11,648 nt of DNA from COE1 sp965114465 (GTDB lineage Bacteria; Bacillota; Clostridia; Lachnospirales; Lachnospiraceae): positions 1 to 11,648 of the forward strand of contig CBCOYO010000112.1 of assembly GCA_965114465.1 (NCBI GenBank), given 5' to 3'. The notes beneath the pieces were generated by a model that saw only the letters and a program-made list of their open reading frames with translations, ran no database searches and was not told the DNA's origin. Shown here piece by piece: positions 7,958 to 11,648 of the stretch. A program made the position numbers and the translations under genes. How positions within the stretch are numbered: the stretch's first letter is position 1; every line of letters begins with the position of its first letter.

Positions 7958-9342
7958 TGGACGTATTAAAAAAAGTACCTGTACGGGAACAGGACGCGGC
8001 AGCCAGAGCAAAAAATTTTGACGAGGTATGCCTTGGATATAATAAACAAGAAGCAATGGAAGAAGCACAACGCTGCATTAACTGTAAAAATGCAAAATGT
8101 ATTAAAGGCTGTCCTGTTGCAATTAATATTCCGGCGTTTATTGAACAGGTAAAGCTTGGTAATATTGAGGAGGCTTATCAGATTATCAGTGAGTCGTCGG
8201 CGCTGCCAGCAGTCTGCGGTCGTGTATGCCCGCAGGAGAGCCAGTGCGAGGGCGAGTGTATTCGAGGAATTAAAGGCGAGCCGATTTCTATTGGAAAGCT
8301 GGAGCGATTTGTTGCAGACTGGGCACGGGAAAATGGTATAAAGCCTAATCCGGCAAAGGAAAAACTAGGAAAAAAAGTTGCTGTAATCGGTTCTGGGCCT
8401 GCTGGTTTGACTTGTGCAGGAGATTTGGCAAGGCTGGGGTATGATGTAACAATTTTCGAAGCACTTCATGAAGCAGGCGGCGTACTGGTTTATGGTATTC
8501 CAGAGTTTCGTCTTCCCAAAGAGGATGTTGTTGCAAAGGAAATAGCAAACGTAGAAGCCTTAGGCGTAAAAATTGAAAAGAATGTAATTATCGGCAAATC
8601 CGTTACGATTGATGAATTAATGGAAGAAGAAGGCTTTGAAGCAGTCTTTATTGGCTCGGGCGCAGGTCTTCCGAAATTTATGGGAATACCAGGCGAGAAT
8701 GCAAATGGTGTATTTTCTGCCAATGAATATTTGACAAGAAGCAATTTAATGAAAGCATTTAACGAAGAATCCAATACACCGATTATGCGTGGGAAAAAGG
8801 TTGCGGTTGTCGGCGGCGGCAATGTGGCAATGGATGCTGCTAGAACAGCACTTCGTCTTGGTGCAGAAGTACATATTGTATATCGCAGAAGTGAGGAAGA
8901 ACTTCCAGCGCGTGTGGAGGAAGTGCATCATGCAAAGGAAGAAGGCATTATTTTTGATTTGCTGACCAATCCAGTTGAAATTTTAGAAGATGAAAATAAC
9001 TGGGTGCGTGGTATGCGGTGTATTAAAATGGAACTAGGAGAACCTGATTCATCTGGAAGACGCAGACCCGTAGAAGTGCCGGGCAGCGAGTTTGAAATGG
9101 AACTCGACACGGTAATTATGTCACTTGGCACATCACCCAATCCATTGATTTCTTCGACTACGGAAGGATTGGAAACAAATAAATGGAAATGTATTGTCGC
9201 GGACGAAGAATTTGGCAGAACCTCCAAAGAGGGCGTATTTGCAGGCGGCGATGCTGTTACGGGTGCTGCAACCGTTATTTTAGCGATGGGAGCAGGAAAA
9301 GCGGCAGCAAAAGGAATTCATGAATATTTGTCAGGGAAATAA
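7957..9342 (+). CDS. nfnB: NfnB-type NADPH oxidoreductase (glutamate synthase small-subunit family)
   Basis: Large subunit of the Nfn transhydrogenase, carrying two [4Fe-4S] clusters, the bifurcating FAD and the NADPH site. The 461-residue product shows an N-terminal cluster domain with C40-INC43-KNAKC48-IKGC52 and a second set at Cys87, Cys91, Cys97 and Cys101. A Rossmann FAD loop VIGSGPAG lies at 143-150, an NADPH loop VVGGGNVAMDAAR at 284-296 followed by YRRSEEELPAR, and the closing flavin motif FAGGDAVTGAATVILAMGAG near the C-terminus. ATG 7957 overlaps the nfnA stop (TAATG), with GGAGGTG at 7943-7949, so the two are translationally coupled. It is often annotated gltA, the small subunit of NADPH glutamate synthase. 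No large GltB subunit lies in the window, and pairing with NfnA argues for the Nfn role. Confidence 0.92.
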   Translation: MDVLKKVPVREQDAAARAKNFDEVCLGYNKQEAMEEAQRCINCKNAKCIKGCPVAINIPAFIEQVKLGNIEEAYQIISESSALPAVCGRVCPQESQCEGECIRGIKGEPISIGKLERFVADWARENGIKPNPAKEKLGKKVAVIGSGPAGLTCAGDLARLGYDVTIFEALHEAGGVLVYGIPEFRLPKEDVVAKEIANVEALGVKIEKNVIIGKSVTIDELMEEEGFEAVFIGSGAGLPKFMGIPGENANGVFSANEYLTRSNLMKAFNEESNTPIMRGKKVAVVGGGNVAMDAARTALRLGAEVHIVYRRSEEELPARVEEVHHAKEEGIIFDLLTNPVEILEDENNWVRGMRCIKMELGEPDSSGRRRPVEVPGSEFEMELDTVIMSLGTSPNPLISSTTEGLETNKWKCIVADEEFGRTSKEGVFAGGDAVTGAATVILAMGAGKAAAKGIHEYLSGK

Positions 9343-9377
9343 AGAAATTTAATTAGAAACAAATAACCAAATAATAT

Positions 9378-9425
9378 AAGGCGCATAGGCAAATAGGTTG
9401 TTTTTGCAGGATGCGCCTTTTTTTT
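9378..9425 (+). terminator. Intrinsic terminator after nfnB
   Basis: AAGGCGCAT (9378-9386) pairs perfectly with ATGCGCCTT (9411-9419), and the stem runs into eight T residues (9418-9425). Inside the 24-base loop, GCAAA and TTTGC can extend the pairing. It lies 35 bases after the nfnB stop. Confidence 0.9.
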
Positions 9426-9467
9426 GCACACACTGTTGCAGAGAAAATATGCAACTAAAGTGGTGCA
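9425..9467. repeat. Second hairpin immediately after the nfnB terminator
   Basis: GTTGCA (9435-9440) pairs with TGCAAC (9450-9455) around a 9-base loop. Outside this, TGCACACACT (from 9425) pairs imperfectly with AGTGGTGCA (to 9467), with a short bulge. There is no T-run on either side, so its role is open: a 3' end hairpin or a remnant of a short repeat. Confidence 0.45.
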
Positions 9468-9529
9468 TCGGCAATAACCTTCCCTGCTTGATTGTGCGTG
9501 AGCTTTTAAAGGAAGAAGATCGTACATAG
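9449..9529 (+). CDS. Very small ORF, doubtful
   Basis: A 26-codon frame from ATG 9449 to TAG 9527-9529, reading NNLPCLIVRELLKEEDRT at its end. It looks protein-like, but there is no good ribosome site, and its start lies inside the hairpin loop at 9425-9467. It could be the degraded end of a lost gene. I assign no function. Confidence 0.15.
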   Translation: MQLKWCIGNNLPCLIVRELLKEEDRT

Positions 9530-9706
9530 GATACATCAAAATATTAAGAGAAATAGGGTATTACATGATTTGGTATCAGATAAAGAATATAACTGTATTT
9601 TACATAGATATGACAAAAAGAAGGCTGTACTTATATACTTGAATTTATAATAGGGGTATGCTATTCTTTTAGTAAGAATTACATATAATTAGGCACAGAG
9701 GTTTTG
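9530..9706. other. AT-rich intergenic stretch
   Basis: Apart from the candidate promoter at 9610-9639, I see nothing in this stretch: no open frame of useful length, no tRNA-like fold and no strong repeat. It is clearly more AT-rich than the flanking core genes and opens the accessory region that runs to rlmH. Confidence 0.5.
9610..9639 (+). promoter_or_regulatory. Candidate promoter for the small ORFs and kinase-like gene
   Basis: ATGACA at 9610-9615 and TATACT at 9634-9639 are separated by 18 bases. These are the same two hexamers as in the ftsK promoter, where the spacing is 17. Transcription would begin near 9646 and run into the ORFs at 9707, 9851 and 9971. AT-rich background raises the chance of a false match. 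Confidence 0.4.
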
Positions 9707-9844
9707 ATGAAAGCATTAGGACATGTTGGCATGGCTAGGTATTTTGAGGGGTATGACAAGGGAGGTTTGGGTGATTATACAAAGGAAAAATATGAAGAAC
9801 CCGACTATTCTATTGATGAAATTTTGTCTATGAAAAAAAATTAA
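9707..9844 (+). CDS. Small hypothetical protein, 45 residues
   Basis: ATG 9707 has AGAGG at 9697-9701, five bases upstream, and the frame ends at TAA 9842-9844. The product begins MKALGHVGMARYFEGYD, has a Gly/Tyr/Asp-rich middle (GGLGDYTKEKYEEPDYS) and ends IDEILSMKKN. It is hydrophilic, with no membrane segment or cysteine. I do not recognise a family. It could be a small intact protein, or the surviving tail of a larger one. It lies upstream of the kinase-like gene on the same strand and probably on the same transcript. Confidence 0.45.
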   Translation: MKALGHVGMARYFEGYDKGGLGDYTKEKYEEPDYSIDEILSMKKN

Positions 9845-9850
9845 TCTAAA

Positions 9851-9961
9851 ATGGGATATTATATTGAAAATGTTAATGTTTTTGAGTATAAGACAATGTA
9901 ATTTGAAACGTTTATTAATACTATTGAAGAATATCTCATAAGTCGTGCAAAGGAAAATTAG
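9851..9961 (+). pseudogene. Small ORF interrupted by an in-frame TAA
   Basis: ATG 9851 opens MGYYIENVNVFEYKTM, then meets TAA at 9899-9901. The same frame continues without further stops as FETFINTIEEYLISRAKEN to TAG at 9959-9961, just before the ribosome site of the next gene. Both halves read like one small helical protein of about 36 residues broken by a nonsense change. Only seven bases separate it from the 9707 ORF, so the two could also be pieces of one decayed gene. There is no clear ribosome site at 9851. No function can be assigned. Confidence 0.35.
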
Positions 9962-9970
9962 GAGGTACAC

Positions 9971-10579
9971 ATGGCAAATATATATTATATTGGTGGTTCA
10001 CCTTGCAGCGGAAAAAGTACAGTTACAGAAATACTTGCAGCAAAATATCATTTATTTTATTTTAAAGTGGATGATTTTATCGACAAATACCTTAAAATGG
10101 GAGCATCAAAAGGATATGAAATTTGTAAGAAACAAGATAGCTTGCGCGCAGATGAAATATGGATGAGAGAACCTGCACTGCAATGCCAAGAGGAACTTTT
10201 GTATTATAAAGAAACATTTGCGTTTGTATTAGAGGATTTAATGCAGATAAAAGAGAAAGATATTATTACAGAGGGTGCGGCATATTTGCCGGAATTGATG
10301 AGAAAACTCGATATTTCTAATAATCGATATATCTCTATTACACCCACAAGAGATTTTCAAATTTCACATTATAAGAAAAGAGAGTGGATTTCATTTGTAC
10401 TAGAGGGATGCAGCGATAAAGAGAAAGCGTTTTCTAATTGGATGGAAAGGGATGTTTTATTTGCAAAAGAAGTGCAGAAACAGTGCATAAAAGAAAATTA
10501 TGTTTCGATTATAAACGATGGGAGCATTGAAGTTGACGAATATGTGCATAGAATTGCTACGCATTTTGGGTTATACTAA
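9971..10579 (+). CDS. P-loop kinase-like ATPase, function unknown
   Basis: A 202-residue soluble protein opening with a strand and a Walker A loop, GGSPCSGKST at 8-17 (Lys15), as in small-molecule kinases and nucleotide kinases. VDDF at 33-36 sits where such kinases place a substrate- or metal-binding aspartate. IITEGAAYLP (98-107) is a plausible second-strand site, and YKKREW (134-139) could belong to a lid. This makes a phosphotransferase acting on a small molecule likely, but the substrate is not readable. A zeta-toxin-like role is possible but unsupported. Start ATG 9971 has GGAGG at 9961-9965. The gene is AT-rich compared with nfnAB and rlmH and lies in a stretch with ORF remnants and a mobile repeat, which suggests accessory or acquired DNA. 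The stop codon abuts the MITE-like element. Confidence 0.75.
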   Translation: MANIYYIGGSPCSGKSTVTEILAAKYHLFYFKVDDFIDKYLKMGASKGYEICKKQDSLRADEIWMREPALQCQEELLYYKETFAFVLEDLMQIKEKDIITEGAAYLPELMRKLDISNNRYISITPTRDFQISHYKKREWISFVLEGCSDKEKAFSNWMERDVLFAKEVQKQCIKENYVSIINDGSIEVDEYVHRIATHFGLY

Positions 10580-10746
10580 GGAACTGTAGAAAAATAAGTG
10601 ACACATCTTGCTTGTCTATTTCACCAATCTTGCAGGAGAAAAAGCCTCGCCGTAGCCCGCTACGCCTACGTTTTTTCTCCTACAATCTTGAAGAAATATC
10701 CTGCGCAATCTGAGCACTTATTTTCCTATAGTTCCTAAGGAACTGT
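10577..10746. repeat. Direct repeats flanking the MITE-like element
   Basis: TAAGGAACTGT occurs at 10577-10587 and again at 10736-10746. The first copy comprises the stop codon of the kinase-like gene plus the left tip of the element; the second lies just outside the right tip. TAA alone (10577-10579 and 10736-10738) fits a 3-bp target duplication, and the rest may reflect a target resembling the element's end. The right junction forms a 15-base palindrome centred on 10737 (AGTTCCT-A-AGGAACT). Confidence 0.6.
10580..10735. mobile_element. MITE-like symmetrical inverted-repeat element, 156 bp
   Basis: The terminal 21 bases (10580-10600, GGAACTGTAGAAAA...) match the reverse complement of 10715-10735 at 19 of 21 positions. 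The symmetry continues inward: 10617-10644 matches its partner arm at about 22 of 28 positions, including GGAGAAAAA against TTTTTCTCC. It ends in a GC-rich core, CGTAGC-CC-GCTACG, at 10651-10664. The centre of the core (10657.5) is exactly the centre of the element. There is no coding capacity. The perfect placement of the axis and the flanking TAA copies point to a non-autonomous transposable element. TAA duplications are known for some IS5-related elements, but the mobilising transposase is not in the window. Confidence 0.75.
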
Positions 10747-10773
10747 TAATAAAGATCTAAAAAGAGTTGGAAA

Positions 10774-11253
10774 ATGAATATAACACTAATAACTGTAGGG
10801 AAAATAAAAGAAAAATATTATCGTGACGCAATCGCAGAGTATAGTAAACGGCTTTCAAGATATTGTAAACTTGAAATCGTGGAAACTGCGGATGAGAAAA
10901 CACCAGATAATGCTTCTCAACTGCAATCACAGCAAATTAAGCAGAAGGAAGCCGAAAGAATATTGAAATATATTCGTGAGGATGCATATTGTATTGCACT
11001 TGCGATTGACGGAAAAAAATTCAATTCAGAAGACTTTGCTGCGCATATTGAAAAACTTGGTGTTGCTGGAAAAAGCAGCCTTGTTTTTGTGATTGGCGGA
11101 TCTTTAGGGCTACATGAAAGTGTATTCCAAAGGGCAGATGAGAAAATTAGTTTTTCGGATATGACATTTCCACATCAATTAATGCGTGTCATTCTTTTAG
11201 AACAGATATACCGCAGTTATCGAATTATGCATGGAGAACCATATCATAAGTAA
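10774..11253 (+). CDS. rlmH: 23S rRNA (pseudouridine1915-N3)-methyltransferase RlmH
   Basis: SPOUT-family enzyme that uses S-adenosylmethionine to methylate pseudouridine 1915 in helix 69 of 23S rRNA on the assembled ribosome. The protein has 159 residues, the standard length, and starts MNITLITVGKIKEKY. It contains the knotted cofactor site VIGGSLG at 106-112, then MTFPHQLMR from 130, EQIYR (143-147), and the invariant C-terminal PYHK (156-159). The start ATG 10774 has only a weak upstream site (AGAGTTGG). The MITE-like element ends 38 bases before the gene, so the original promoter or spacing may have been altered; I see no good promoter in the remaining gap. Confidence 0.97.
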   Translation: MNITLITVGKIKEKYYRDAIAEYSKRLSRYCKLEIVETADEKTPDNASQLQSQQIKQKEAERILKYIREDAYCIALAIDGKKFNSEDFAAHIEKLGVAGKSSLVFVIGGSLGLHESVFQRADEKISFSDMTFPHQLMRVILLEQIYRSYRIMHGEPYHK

Positions 11254-11291
11254 GGAACAGTCACGAAATAGCAGAGGGATGGGAGAAGATA

Positions 11292-11633
11292 ATGAAATTA
11301 GCAACTTATAATATCTGGAATAGTTCAGCGGGAATGCCGCTTCGATTTACACAGATAGTTAACGAAATCGTGAATTTGGATGCAGATATTATTTGCCTGC
11401 AGGAAGTTACGGATATCCCAATTTATAATGCACTTGTATTGCAATGTAAGTATCCATATTTTTGCTATTATCCACAGGCAGGGCTTTCTGTTTTGAGCAA
11501 ACTGCCAATTGAAGAAAGCTGTGAACTGCCATATGCATTGGTGGTCAGAGTTACCGAAAACCATAAAAATTTTGTGCTGATAAATATTCATTTTTTATTT
11601 CGTGGCAGCTCCTTTTCCGATTTCGTTACTTGA
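11292..11633 (+). CDS. Endonuclease/exonuclease/phosphatase-fold protein, C-terminally truncated
   Basis: Metal-dependent phosphoesterase fold of the EEP/DNase I-like superfamily; substrate unknown. The 113-residue frame shows the first conserved strand with TYNIWN (5-10, Asn7), the catalytic metal-ligand motif LQEV with Glu38, the GLSVLSKLPI block at 64-73, and the strand LINIH (96-100), which usually precedes the histidine-containing active-site loop. The later GDxN and SDH motifs are absent, and family members are usually about twice this long. After Phe101 the sequence (LFRGSSFSDFVT) no longer looks like the family, and TGA occurs at 11631-11633. Start ATG 11292 has GGGAGAAG at 11281-11288. 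The gene is thus broken, probably by an insertion or rearrangement near 11595, or by a frameshift whose remainder lies beyond the window. Confidence 0.7.
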   Translation: MKLATYNIWNSSAGMPLRFTQIVNEIVNLDADIICLQEVTDIPIYNALVLQCKYPYFCYYPQAGLSVLSKLPIEESCELPYALVVRVTENHKNFVLINIHFLFRGSSFSDFVT

Positions 11634-11648
11634 CTGTACCGTTCCACT

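Noticed and set aside
8156..8341. Plus-strand frame of 61 codons inside nfnB
   Set aside because: Out-of-frame shadow of the strongly supported nfnB gene, with an Arg/Ser-rich product typical of frame-shifted coding sequence.
9639..9667. Alternative promoter TTGAAT with TATTCT, 17-base spacing
   Set aside because: Both boxes match only four of six positions, weaker than the candidate at 9610-9639.
10580..10735. MITE-like element read as an intrinsic terminator or CRISPR unit
   Set aside because: There is no T-run after the right arm, and there is only one palindrome with no repeat-spacer periodicity.

Overview
The window looks like ordinary chromosome from a low-to-moderate GC member of the Bacillota, most likely a Lachnospiraceae-type Clostridia. 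The grounds are strong GGAGG ribosome sites, a SpoIIIE/FtsK translocase with a Ser/Thr/Arg-rich N-terminus and long acidic linker, a clostridial-length formate-tetrahydrofolate ligase (Fhs), and an adjacent NfnAB-type transhydrogenase pair. This placement rests on protein style and gene content, not on a marker gene. All convincing genes are on the + strand.

Layout. 1-93 is the possible tail of an upstream reading frame. A sigma-A-type promoter (90-118) drives ftsK/spoIIIE (150-3476). A 134-base gap holding an imperfect inverted repeat leads to fhs (3611-5281). Next, 27 bases away, is a membrane protein with a zinc ribbon, TPR-like helices and two chitobiase-type beta domains (5309-6889). A second clear promoter (6949-6977) precedes nfnA (7070-7957) and nfnB (7957-9342), which overlap by one base and end at a strong intrinsic terminator (9378-9425). 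From about 9426 to 10760 lies an AT-rich accessory stretch: a hairpin, two very small ORFs, an ORF interrupted by an in-frame stop, a P-loop kinase-like gene (9971-10579), and a 156-bp symmetrical inverted-repeat (MITE-like) element directly after that gene's stop codon. The core gene rlmH (10774-11253) follows, then the start of an endonuclease/exonuclease/phosphatase-fold gene whose reading frame ends early at 11633, near the window edge.

How the genes work together. FtsK/SpoIIIE moves DNA through the division or sporulation septum. Fhs loads formate onto tetrahydrofolate for one-carbon metabolism. NfnAB couples NADH, NADPH and ferredoxin in anaerobes, so Fhs and Nfn together suit a strictly anaerobic fermentative metabolism. 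RlmH modifies 23S rRNA.

I do not see a convincing undescribed multi-gene system here. The parts most worth a second look are the MITE-like element and its repeated flanking word, the accessory stretch before it, the zinc-ribbon/TPR/chitobiase-domain protein next to fhs, and the abrupt loss of family similarity at the end of the last gene.
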